From an uncultured Muribaculaceae bacterium (GTDB lineage: Bacteria; Bacteroidota; Bacteroidia; Bacteroidales; Muribaculaceae), in the NCBI GenBank assembly GCA_934636465.1, contig CAKUAR010000011.1:1-64000 (forward strand): a DNA stretch of 64,000 nucleotides, given 5' to 3'. Numbering within the stretch: position 1 is the stretch's first letter; each line of letters starts with the position of its first letter. A program made the position numbers and the translations under genes. Shown piece after piece: positions 11,055 to 18,719 of this stretch. Under the pieces are notes generated by a model. That model was not told where the DNA came from. It saw only the letters and a program-made list of their open reading frames with translations, and did not search any database.

Positions 11055-11432
11055 TCACACAGCTTTCACCAGCAGGTGCCCAAGGTGCACGCACAGCAGC
11101 CCCACCCCGAAACTAAGCATCGAGTAAGCCACAAACAGCATGAAATTGCGCTCACCGAGCAACGCATAGTTCTCATGCACAAATGTGGAAAATGTGGTGA
11201 ATCCCCCGCAAAAACCCACTGTGAGAAACAGCCTCTCGCCGTCGCTCAACACGCAGTTGCGCTCAAACACGCCATAGAGCAAGCCTATCAGCAAGCAGCC
11301 CACCACATTCACAAGCATAGTGCCCCACGGAAAAGTGCCGCCCACATTCACTTGCACAAGCTTCGTGAGCAGGTAGCGCGCCACGCCGCCAAGGCAGCTC
11401 CCGGCACCAACGAATATCAAACTTCTAATCAT
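11055..11432 (-). CDS. crcB: Fluoride ion channel FluC/CrcB
   Basis: A small dimeric inner-membrane channel that exports fluoride. The 125-residue protein starting MIRSLIFVGAGSCLGG has four hydrophobic segments and the family signatures GGVARYLL, GTMLVNVVGCLLIG and GFCGGFTTFSTF (the last holds the pore Phe and Thr residues). A longer in-frame start at 11576 would add 48 residues that run through the terL terminator and into the terL 3' end, so the start at 11432 was chosen. No fluoride riboswitch was seen upstream. Confidence 0.93.
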   Translation of the reverse strand: MIRSLIFVGAGSCLGGVARYLLTKLVQVNVGGTFPWGTMLVNVVGCLLIGLLYGVFERNCVLSDGERLFLTVGFCGGFTTFSTFVHENYALLGERNFMLFVAYSMLSFGVGLLCVHLGHLLVKAV

Positions 11433-11451
11433 CACTAAAAAACAATAAAAA

Positions 11452-11484
11452 CTGGTTTTGCCGTGCAAATTTACGCAAAACCAG
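11452..11484 (-). terminator. Intrinsic terminator of terL
   Basis: A perfect 10-bp stem (CTGGTTTTGC/GCAAAACCAG) is followed on the minus strand by TTTTTATTGTTTTTT. Confidence 0.75.
11466..11473 (-). promoter_or_regulatory. -7 box of crcB inside the terL terminator loop
   Basis: TAAATTTG on the minus strand matches TAnnTTTG and lies in the loop of the terminator hairpin at 11452-11484. crcB can therefore start its own transcript where terL ends. Confidence 0.55.
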
Positions 11485-11532
11485 CCACATAGCAGCTCAC
11501 ACTGCCACAGTTCTTCCACAAGCCCCACGCTG

Positions 11533-13485
11533 CTACACCACTGTGGGCACGAGCAGACAGTCCTTGCTGCCGCCACGCCGTGCCAGCCACTGCTGCCGGC
11601 GCGTGTCGTTAATCACCTTGAGCGTTATGCAGCGCGTCATCAGTATGTCGTCGTGCTTGCCGCGCATCGCGCCCCACTGCCCGTTGCTCTTCTGCTCATA
11701 CCAGCTCATTTCATCTACGGCTTTCGCGTCGTGCTCCACGTATGTGCCGTCGCGCACGGCGGCAATCAGGTCATACAATGCCTTCTGCTTGGTCTCGCGG
11801 TTAGTGTGAAACCCCACACGACATGTACCTGGCCGGCAATACACGTTGCGGTAAAAGCGGCCTATGGTGTCGAGCACATACTCTCCGCCGTCGCCGTCGC
11901 AACGCTCCGTTTCAAGCGTGTTGCTCTCCACCACAAGCAAGGCGTTGCAGTAGTATTTTGCTATCTGGGCTGACTTCCATGCCAGCAGGTCGTGGTCTAT
12001 GTGTCCTCGCCACTGCGCCACCACCTCCGGGCGGCCGTCAGTGCCCAGGCAGTCGGTCACGGCTATCACCGAGTAGTCAGCGCTGTCGCTGCGTCCGCCC
12101 ACATCTACCGTCACCACATAGCGGTTGCTTCCCGTCGTGTAGTCGGGCTGACGCCACACCTCAAGCAAGCCGTTATCCTGCCGCACAAACCCCACGTTGT
12201 TAAGCGTCTTGTAGTCGGCATATATGTCGCCTCTCGCCGCTGGCGCGTGGCACGAGCGGCGCAACTCAGCAAGCTGGTTCAGGTCGAATATGCAGCGGCC
12301 TGTGTTGGCAAAAGCCTCAATGTCGTTGCTCGGAAACTCTGCCTTCATCAGCGCGTGCGACGGATATTCCATGCGCTTGTGGTGATACCAGTTTATCTGC
12401 TCCAGCGTCAGCCCCTCGCGCCACAAGTCAAGCTCATAGCCGTCGAGGCTGCGCCACAACTTCATCACATCGCCCACCGGCAAACGGTAGATTTCTATGT
12501 CGTGCCAGGGCACAAACACAGGCTGCTTGTCGCTACGGCCCGACTTTGCCCTAAGCCATTCGGTGTGAAAAAAGTTGCCCTGGCCGTTGGCGGTGCTTTC
12601 CATCACTATCAGCGAGTGCGGAGCCAGCGTCACTGTGCCGCCCACGGCTCTCACGAGGTCGGCTGGCGAGAAGCGGTCGGTTTCTGGCCAAAACGCCACC
12701 TCCGACAGGTGAGCCATCATTATGTCGTAGCCTCGTATCTCCTCCTGGCTGCGAGCCGACCCCATCATCACTATGCACCCGCGGCCGTCTATCACGCTCA
12801 CATTCTTGCTCCCCTCATAGGTCTTAAACCTCATCTGGCGCATACCGTCGGTTTTGAATTGCTCCGGGTAGTTGGCGAGCAGACGGCTATACATGCCCTT
12901 GATTGCCGAGGCCGTGTCGCGCAGATGTCCACATATCAAGCTGTTCCAGTTTTCTTTCAGCACCAGCTGAATCCATGCCATGTATATCTGCACAAGCGTG
13001 CTTCCGCCCCACTGCCTCGCTTTGAGCAAAATCACACGTATGGGTTGCCCTGCCGCACGCTGCCCCTCAAGCACGCTGAGCAACTTGCGCTGTGCCCTGT
13101 TGAGCACAAACGGCACTTGCCTGTGCGTAGTCTTGTCTATTATCTTGACGCACATAGCCGCCCAAAACTCAAAGTCATACTCAAACCGAGCCTTCTGAAA
13201 TTTCAGCCTGCTCCTGTAAACAGATTTCGGCGCACCGTCAATCATAGCGCGAGACAGCATATAGTCCACGCTGCCCACCTTGCGCGCCACCCTGTCGCCA
13301 CAGCACCCGCGGCCTGTCATGGGGTCGTAGTCCTGCACAAGCGCGGCGTTGCGCCGTGCGTTCTCGGCCACAAGCTCCGCTTCGGTCCAGGGCAAGAGGT
13401 CACCGCCGTGGGCAGTGCTGTCAGCCGCACACGGAGTTTCGTTCAGTTCATCATTTGAGGTCGATTTCTCTATTGTGTTTTTCAT
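11533..13485 (-). CDS. Phage terminase large subunit, orphan
   Basis: Terminase large subunits pump phage DNA into capsids and cut it. The 650-residue protein has an ATPase half with a Walker A-like ILLKARQWGGST (about 155-166), Walker B and catalytic Glu in MMAHLSEVAFW, and motif III IVMESTANG. The RNase H-like nuclease half has TVDVGGRSDSADYSV, LLVVESNTLE and GKHDDILM, giving the expected acidic triad. No small terminase, portal, protease or capsid gene is adjacent. It has its own -7 box, a strong AGGAG ribosome site 7 nt before the ATG and a terminator, so it looks like an intact single-gene unit. Whether it works in packaging, possibly for a satellite or gene-transfer particle, is unknown. 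Confidence 0.88.
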   Translation of the reverse strand: MKNTIEKSTSNDELNETPCAADSTAHGGDLLPWTEAELVAENARRNAALVQDYDPMTGRGCCGDRVARKVGSVDYMLSRAMIDGAPKSVYRSRLKFQKARFEYDFEFWAAMCVKIIDKTTHRQVPFVLNRAQRKLLSVLEGQRAAGQPIRVILLKARQWGGSTLVQIYMAWIQLVLKENWNSLICGHLRDTASAIKGMYSRLLANYPEQFKTDGMRQMRFKTYEGSKNVSVIDGRGCIVMMGSARSQEEIRGYDIMMAHLSEVAFWPETDRFSPADLVRAVGGTVTLAPHSLIVMESTANGQGNFFHTEWLRAKSGRSDKQPVFVPWHDIEIYRLPVGDVMKLWRSLDGYELDLWREGLTLEQINWYHHKRMEYPSHALMKAEFPSNDIEAFANTGRCIFDLNQLAELRRSCHAPAARGDIYADYKTLNNVGFVRQDNGLLEVWRQPDYTTGSNRYVVTVDVGGRSDSADYSVIAVTDCLGTDGRPEVVAQWRGHIDHDLLAWKSAQIAKYYCNALLVVESNTLETERCDGDGGEYVLDTIGRFYRNVYCRPGTCRVGFHTNRETKQKALYDLIAAVRDGTYVEHDAKAVDEMSWYEQKSNGQWGAMRGKHDDILMTRCITLKVINDTRRQQWLARRGGSKDCLLVPTVV

Positions 13486-13516
13486 TTTGCTCTCCTGTTT
13501 TTAGGGAGCAAAATTA
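13486..13516 (-). promoter_or_regulatory. terL promoter -7 box and strong ribosome-binding site
   Basis: On the minus strand TAATTTTG (13516-13509) matches TAnnTTTG. ACAGGAG follows, then a 6-7 nt spacer and the ATG. Such a clear Shine-Dalgarno is uncommon in Bacteroidales and more typical of phage genes. Confidence 0.6.
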
Positions 13517-13554
13517 GCCTCCGCGCTGCGGAGCGTCAACTGCAACCAAGCACA

Positions 13555-14472
13555 TCACCACAACCGCAGCTTTGCCACCACTGGATAGTGGTCGCTCGGA
13601 TTGTGGCGGGTCCACTTGCCGCCAGCCACAGTCACCTCGGCGCCATTCACTTTGAGCACTTGCGGTTCTGCGTCGTTTTTAGTCCAGTAACCGTCTGTCA
13701 GCACGGCAAAAGCCTCCACGCCCACCTTTGGCGTGACCAATATGTGGTCTATGCGGTCGGCTGGGCGACGATAAGGGTCAAAACCCTGAAATGTGCCGCA
13801 CTCCGCAAAGCGGTAGCGCGCGTTGGCGTAGCAGTCTTTCACCAAGCCCGAATTCACCAGTTCGCCAAATGCCTTCGACTGCGGCGACACGTTGAAATCG
13901 CCTGTCAACACCGCCGGAGCGCCTTTGGCTATCTCCCGGATTTTGCGCAACAGCAGTTTTGCGCCCTCCACCTGCGCCACTGGGCCTTTGTGGTCAAGGT
14001 GAGTATTGAAATAATAGAATTTCTTCTTTGTGCGTTTGTCCTTGAATTCGCCCCATGTGCACACACGGTTGCAAGCGCCGTCCCAGCCACGGCTCACCTT
14101 TTCTGGTGTCTCGCTAAGCCAGAATGTGTCGTGCTTCAGCAGTTCAAGCTGCTCTTTGTTGTAGAAAATAGCCATGAATTCGCCAGCTTGTTTGCCGTCG
14201 TCGCGCCCCACGCCTATGTAGGCATAGCGGTCAAGCAACTGCTGCATGTCTTGAAGTTGCTTATAGGTCACCTCTTGCGTGCCAAACGCCACTGGCGACA
14301 CAAAGTTCATCTGGTCGCAAATCGCCTTGCAGCGGCGCGACCACACATCGCCTTGCGCCTCATCGTTGGCATTGAGCACACGCACGTTATAAGATGCTAT
14401 GGTCGCCAATTCTTGTGCCACGCCGGCAAGCATGGCAAGCGACAGCACCATCGTCATTATCTTTCTTTTCAT
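13555..14472 (-). CDS. Secreted endonuclease/exonuclease/phosphatase family hydrolase
   Basis: The protein has a signal peptide (about 1-19) and the EEP catalytic fold. Key motifs are GTQEV (metal-binding Glu), YYFNTHLDHKG (catalytic His), LTGDFNV (Asp and Asn), RIDHILV and the final SDHYPV (Asp-His). The family cleaves phosphodiester or phosphomonoester bonds in nucleic acids, inositol phosphates or sphingolipids; substrate cannot be assigned. Export to the periplasm or outside favours nutrient phosphate or nucleic acid turnover. Length (305 aa) is normal. It follows the DUF6048-like gene by 128 bp. Confidence 0.88.
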   Translation of the reverse strand: MKRKIMTMVLSLAMLAGVAQELATIASYNVRVLNANDEAQGDVWSRRCKAICDQMNFVSPVAFGTQEVTYKQLQDMQQLLDRYAYIGVGRDDGKQAGEFMAIFYNKEQLELLKHDTFWLSETPEKVSRGWDGACNRVCTWGEFKDKRTKKKFYYFNTHLDHKGPVAQVEGAKLLLRKIREIAKGAPAVLTGDFNVSPQSKAFGELVNSGLVKDCYANARYRFAECGTFQGFDPYRRPADRIDHILVTPKVGVEAFAVLTDGYWTKNDAEPQVLKVNGAEVTVAGGKWTRHNPSDHYPVVAKLRLW

Positions 14473-14600
14473 TTTTCTGATATATTAATTTTATGATTTG
14501 GTTTGTTTCCTTGTTGCGCCGCAACGAGCTTATATCAAGCGGTTTTTCGCTCTTGCAAAGAAGCATTTTTCAGAGAGATGTGAAAACGCCATAACGCCCA

Positions 14601-15509
14601 TTATTGCGGAGTTACTGTGCCGCTTCCAGTGGTTGCTGCCGCTTTTTTGCCCTTGCCCTTGACTGCCGGTTCCGGCTTCTTGGGCCACTTGTCCTTGCAC
14701 AGCGGCAGAGTGTAGCACACGTTGAATGTCACCGCCAAATTGCTGTTGCGAGGACCAAAACCCGGAATATACCACGGCTCTGAGTTGGCATTGCTCTTGT
14801 GATTGAACAGTCTGTGATATTTCGCTTGCCACCCGGCCGATATGTTGCGCCACAGCTTCACGTTGAGCCCCACAAGAAACTCGCCCCACACCGCGTGCGA
14901 TTTCTGCCCGGTGATGTCGAACTTGCCGTTCTCGCCCCAGTAGCCGTTGTTATAGACCACGTCGGTTATCTCATAGTTGAAAAACGAGTAACCGCACTTC
15001 ACGCCTAAAAACACCTTATAGGCAGGGTCGCTCTTATACAGAAAATTATAGTTCACGCCCACTCTGGCGTATGGCGACAGCTTTCCGCGATAAGTGAAAC
15101 TCTTGTCGTCGGGGCTATATTTTGCCCAACCCACGCCCAAATCCACCACCGGCTGCAAGCGGTTCCACATGTTGAGTGTGGCGTTCACATCTACGCCGCC
15201 ATACTTCTGCCCAAACAAGGCAAGCACAGGGTCAAGTATGTTAACGCCCAGCGTCAAGTCGGTGAGCATGGGATAGTGCGGATACACCTTTTTCAGCGAG
15301 TCGCGTTGCTCTGTGGCGGCAGCCGAGGCCGTGTCGCCGGTCAGATATTGCCGTATCACCTCCTCGCTCGTTCCTTTTTTTGGCGACAGCACGGTGTTGG
15401 TGCTCGGCTTCACCGGAGTGATGCGTCTGCCGCTGTCTTGCGCCGCCGCGCTCATGCAGCACGTCCCTGCCACAAGCAGCAATATGGTGACTATGTAGCT
15501 TCTCATCAT
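14601..15509 (-). CDS. DUF6048-like outer-membrane beta-barrel protein
   Basis: The 302-residue protein has a signal peptide ending SAAAQ and alternating hydrophobic strands typical of a small outer-membrane barrel (DLTLGVNI, YARVGVNYNF, FLGVKCGYSFF, EFLVGLNVKLW, AVTFNVCYTLPL). The C-terminal tail after about 275 is Lys/Pro-rich and low-complexity. I recall such proteins as DUF6048 in Bacteroidales, encoded next to a DUF6452 lipoprotein as here. Its start overlaps the lipoprotein stop by 4 nt, so the two probably act together in the envelope. No function is known. Confidence 0.7.
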   Translation of the reverse strand: MMRSYIVTILLLVAGTCCMSAAAQDSGRRITPVKPSTNTVLSPKKGTSEEVIRQYLTGDTASAAATEQRDSLKKVYPHYPMLTDLTLGVNILDPVLALFGQKYGGVDVNATLNMWNRLQPVVDLGVGWAKYSPDDKSFTYRGKLSPYARVGVNYNFLYKSDPAYKVFLGVKCGYSFFNYEITDVVYNNGYWGENGKFDITGQKSHAVWGEFLVGLNVKLWRNISAGWQAKYHRLFNHKSNANSEPWYIPGFGPRNSNLAVTFNVCYTLPLCKDKWPKKPEPAVKGKGKKAAATTGSGTVTPQ

Positions 15510-15997
15510 TTCTTGACGTAAATTTTAATTTTCACACCCTCGGCGTTGGTCAGCGTGGGGTGTGGCATCACCACCGAGTCAATCTCGTGGTTTGTGCACT
15601 CCATGCCGCTCACCTCAAAGTTATACATCGCGCCACACTCTTTCGACACGAAATATGGCACTGCCTTGTAGCTTAGCGTGAGCGTGTCGTTCACAAGCGA
15701 GTCGCCATAGTAGTCAAACACAAATTGCGACTTGCCGGTCGATAGCCTTAGCGGCAGATACACCGAGTTCACCGTCTGCGTGTCAATGATTCCGCTGTCG
15801 CCAGGGGCACCAATGCCGCGCACCGTCAGTTTTGTGAGCGAAATCTGCTTGTTGCGCGAGCCGCTCTCATAAAATCCGGCTTGGGGCACACTGTTGGTGT
15901 TCTCAGAGCAACCGTCGTCAGTGCACGCCTGCGCTGCCACAACCAGAGCCACGGCAAGCAGAAACAGCCTTGTGAATGTCGTCAATACTTTCCCCAC
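15506..15997 (-). CDS. DUF6452-like lipoprotein
   Basis: The 163-residue product has a signal sequence and a lipobox-like VVAAQAC with Cys25, so it should be lipid-anchored. The mature part is beta-rich. The start codon is GTG at 15997, inside the nitroreductase gene (16-bp overlap); a TTG four codons later is an alternative. Pairing with the downstream DUF6048-like gene matches the usual Bacteroidales arrangement as I recall it. Function is unknown. Confidence 0.7.
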   Translation of the reverse strand: MGKVLTTFTRLFLLAVALVVAAQACTDDGCSENTNSVPQAGFYESGSRNKQISLTKLTVRGIGAPGDSGIIDTQTVNSVYLPLRLSTGKSQFVFDYYGDSLVNDTLTLSYKAVPYFVSKECGAMYNFEVSGMECTNHEIDSVVMPHPTLTNAEGVKIKIYVKK

Positions 15998-16518
15998 TTC
16001 ACAATTTCTTCTATCGGTTTTCTCTTCTTTTCAGGCACTATGGCGTCGGCGGCAGGATGTCCCACCGGGATTAGCGCAACAGGCTCAACACTGGCAGGGA
16101 GCGAGAATCCCTCTCTCACCACATCGGGGTTGAACGCACACACCCAGCATGTGCCCAGTCCCATGGCCGTGGCAGCAAGCTGCAAGTGCTCCACAGCTAT
16201 GGCCACGTCTATGTCGGTGGCGTCCATGCCGTCGCAGGCGCGGTGCCAAGCCTCGTCGTGGTGGCCAAGAGCCACTATCACCACCGGAGCTTTGGCAAAC
16301 CATTCGCGCGGATAAGCGCACCTCACCACATCGAGCGAGGCTTCGTTGTCAGCCACAACAAATGTCCACGGCTGCTTGTTGGTGGCGCTTGGCGCCAGCC
16401 GTGCAGCCTCTATCAGTTGCAGCACCTTGTCGCGTCCCACCGGCTCGTCGCTATAGTTGCGGCAGGAGTAACGCTTTTGCAAAAGTGCCGTCAGTTCTTC
16501 ATAATTCATGCTTTCCAA
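15982..16518 (-). CDS. Nitroreductase family flavoprotein
   Basis: An FMN-dependent NAD(P)H oxidoreductase acting on nitroaromatics, quinones or similar electrophiles. Family motifs are RYSCRNYSDEPV at the N-terminus (FMN phosphate contact), APSATNKQPWTFVV, and GLGTCWVCAFNPDVVRE followed by ALIPVGHPA. The 178-residue length is normal for the short subgroup. It overlaps the following lipoprotein gene. Substrate cannot be predicted. Confidence 0.9.
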   Translation of the reverse strand: MESMNYEELTALLQKRYSCRNYSDEPVGRDKVLQLIEAARLAPSATNKQPWTFVVADNEASLDVVRCAYPREWFAKAPVVIVALGHHDEAWHRACDGMDATDIDVAIAVEHLQLAATAMGLGTCWVCAFNPDVVREGFSLPASVEPVALIPVGHPAADAIVPEKKRKPIEEIVKWGKY

Positions 16519-16581
16519 GTGTATAAATCAAAAAAACTTTTTGCTGTTTTCCCCCGTTATGAGCAGGGCAATCGTCGTCTT

Positions 16582-17535
16582 TTATTTCAATTCCTCCGAA
16601 ATTTCATATTTGTTGCGGTCGGGGGCATGACGCGCCACAAGCTCGCCCAAAAATCCGGTCAAAAACAGTTGCACGCCAAGTATCATGCACGTCAGCGCCA
16701 TATAGAAATATGGCGAGTCGGTCACCAGTATGTAGTGATTGCCCACATGCAAGTTATAGAGCTTCCATGCGCCCACCACTATCACGGCTATCAAGCCCAC
16801 GAAAAACATCAGGCTGCCCACAAGGCCAAAGAAGTGCATAGGCTTTTTGCCGAACTTCGTCTGAAACCAAAGCGTCATCAAGTCCAGGTAACCGTTCACA
16901 AAACGGTCCAGACCAAACTTCGATGAGCCATATTTGCGTGCCTGGTGCTTCACCACTTTCTCACCAATCTTGTCGAAACCCTCGTTTTTGGCAAGATATG
17001 GTATGTAGCGGTGCATGTCGCCATACACCTCTATGTGCTTCACCACCTCTCTGCGATATGCCTTCAAGCCGCAGTTAAAGTCGTGCAGGTTGTGGATACC
17101 GCTCACCTTGCGGGCCGTGGCGTTAAACAGCTTGGTCGGTATCGTTTTCGACAGCGGGTCATAACGCTTCTTTTTCCAACCGCTCACCAGGTCATAGCCA
17201 TCTTTGGTTATCATCTTGTAAAGTTCAGGAATCTCGTCGGGCGAGTCCTGCAAGTCAGCGTCCATGGTTATCACCACATCGCCCTCGGCACGCTCAAAAC
17301 CGGTGTTGAGAGCCGGCGATTTGCCGTAGTTGCGGCGGAAACACACGCCCTTAATGTTGGGGTTCTTGGCATGCAGTTCCTCTATCACCTTCCACGAGTC
17401 ATCGGTGCTGCCGTCGTTCACCATCAGCACCTCATAGGTGAAGTTGTTGGCCTTCATCACCCTCTCTATCCAGGCTGCCAACTCTGGCAGCGACTTTTCC
17501 TCGTTATAAAGCGGAACAATAACTGATATGTCCAT
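16582..17535 (-). CDS. Family 2 glycosyltransferase, membrane-anchored (DPM1/GtrB-like)
   Basis: The N-terminal GT-A domain starts SVIVPLYNEEKSLPEL and has VNDGSTDDSW and TMDADLQDSPDEIPEL, where DAD is the metal/nucleotide-sugar motif. Two transmembrane segments lie near 235-255 and 270-297. The family transfers a sugar to a polyprenyl phosphate on the inner face of the membrane, for lipid or surface glycan modification. It lies 22 bp after the DUF4199 gene, an adjacency I recall as common in Bacteroidetes. The 317-residue length is standard. Confidence 0.9.
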   Translation of the reverse strand: MDISVIVPLYNEEKSLPELAAWIERVMKANNFTYEVLMVNDGSTDDSWKVIEELHAKNPNIKGVCFRRNYGKSPALNTGFERAEGDVVITMDADLQDSPDEIPELYKMITKDGYDLVSGWKKKRYDPLSKTIPTKLFNATARKVSGIHNLHDFNCGLKAYRREVVKHIEVYGDMHRYIPYLAKNEGFDKIGEKVVKHQARKYGSSKFGLDRFVNGYLDLMTLWFQTKFGKKPMHFFGLVGSLMFFVGLIAVIVVGAWKLYNLHVGNHYILVTDSPYFYMALTCMILGVQLFLTGFLGELVARHAPDRNKYEISEELK

Positions 17536-17557
17536 ACTTGTCTGTATTGATTGTTTT

Positions 17558-18100
17558 TTATTTGTTTTCCTTCATTTTACCGCTGCTGCGGGTCACTATC
17601 ATGGTTATCACCAGACTCACAAACGAGCCGGCCATAGCCGACATGCAAAACATGTTCATCACCACCTCTATCGGGCGTGGCAGCAAGCCATCATTCACAG
17701 CGCGTTTCATCTCATCGAGCAGCTCTCCGCTAAACTGGTCTTTAGGCATCTGGCTGAGAGTGTCGATAGCCGTCTGCACCTGCTCATACACATATTGTGG
17801 CCGCAGATACTGAATTTCCACAAAGCTCACCAAGCCAGTTATCAGCAAGGCATACACCGTCATCAGTATGCCCATAATCCACAACCCTGCCATGTCGATG
17901 TTGCCTTTCTCCTCAATCATGGCAGCTTTCTCATAGCGAAACACCATGCTTGGCAGACAAAGCATCAGTGCCATTGCCAGATAAGCCAGCAGAGGCACTT
18001 TGTCGCTATACAGAAACATAGTTGCTGCCAGTGAGTTCACCACCCCAAGGGGCAAGCCACACACGGCCGCACGGTTATACACACTTTTTCTGTCTTCCAT
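17558..18100 (-). CDS. DUF4199-like integral membrane protein
   Basis: A 180-residue protein with four hydrophobic segments (about 12-30, 34-52, 70-93, 146-168) and a charged loop carrying QFSGELLDEMKRAV. This fits DUF4199 of Bacteroidetes, whose function is unknown. It is first in a minus-strand unit with the glycosyltransferase. Its -7 box ends only 5 nt from the ATG, which suggests a nearly leaderless transcript. Confidence 0.8.
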   Translation of the reverse strand: MEDRKSVYNRAAVCGLPLGVVNSLAATMFLYSDKVPLLAYLAMALMLCLPSMVFRYEKAAMIEEKGNIDMAGLWIMGILMTVYALLITGLVSFVEIQYLRPQYVYEQVQTAIDTLSQMPKDQFSGELLDEMKRAVNDGLLPRPIEVVMNMFCMSAMAGSFVSLVITMIVTRSSGKMKENK

Positions 18101-18105
18101 ATCTG

Positions 18106-18113
18106 CAAAGATA
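18106..18113 (-). promoter_or_regulatory. -7 box of the DUF4199-glycosyltransferase unit
   Basis: The minus strand reads TATCTTTG, matching TAnnTTTG, immediately before the ATG at 18100. Confidence 0.55.
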
Positions 18114-18229
18114 ACTATTTCTCACAAATATACGTTCACTTTACCATTCCCAATCACCTCACAACATTTCCCCAACACGCACACACGCCACCACACCATG
18201 CCAGCATAGTTCCAACACATGCCCCCTAT

Positions 18230-18625
18230 ACGCGTACCGCTGGCACGCATTGCTGCGGTGCCACCACACAGCACCGCCGACCGTCGCTCACGCTCCTCTG
18301 TCGGCGGTTACCTACACACGAGCCCCTCCGGGGCTCCAACCCCACCACGCCACCAACCTACTCACGACACAAGTCACCCAATCATACCACCCAACACTAC
18401 AACGCGCCACGCATCGGCGATGTGCCAGCAGCACACCCCACAAACAGCACGCTCCTCGTACCACGCCACCCTTCAACACACTACACAGCGAGTAGCGCGC
18501 CAGCGCAGCAACGCACTAGCGGCGTGCCGGAGGTACGCGTCTGTTTTTAACCCACGACTGAGGAGCGACAGCGACGGTCGTGGGATTTCATGACGTCAAG
18601 AATGATGCGTGCCGGAGGTACGCGT
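18230..18625. repeat. Structured inverted intergenic repeat cluster
   Basis: A 19-bp unit GCGTGCCGGAGGTACGCGT occurs at 18522-18540 and 18607-18625. A diverged inverted copy, ACGCGTACCGCTGGCACGC, is at 18230-18248. Two stem-loops accompany them: 18274-18307 (CCGCCGAC/GTCGGCGG) and 18551-18584 (CCCACGAC/GTCGTGGG). Both have 18-nt loops, and the loops match 15 of 18 when one is reversed. A further palindrome (GAGCCCC TCC GGGGCTC) lies at 18320-18336. No ORF is supported in 18101-18719. It looks like a mobile or REP-like non-coding element. Confidence 0.7.
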
Positions 18626-18648
18626 ATAGCACCAACCCAGACAAAAAA

Positions 18649-18676
18649 AATGTGTTGCGATTTCTCGCAACACATT
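18649..18676 (-). terminator. Intrinsic terminator of the TonB-dependent receptor gene
   Basis: A 12-bp perfect stem (AATGTGTTGCGA and its complement) with a 4-nt loop is followed on the minus strand by a TTTTTT run. Confidence 0.8.
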
Positions 18677-18719
18677 CCTTATTTAGAAGTTTTTTATAGG
18701 ATTAGGTCATTCCATATTA

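Noticed and set aside
11433-11532. Possible fluoride riboswitch upstream of crcB
   Set aside because: None of the conserved riboswitch bases were seen; the hairpin there is the terL terminator.
14530-14889. Minus-strand frame of 119 codons overlapping the DUF6048-like gene
   Set aside because: It is out of frame with the supported gene, is Gln/Ser-rich by shadow translation and has no ribosome site.
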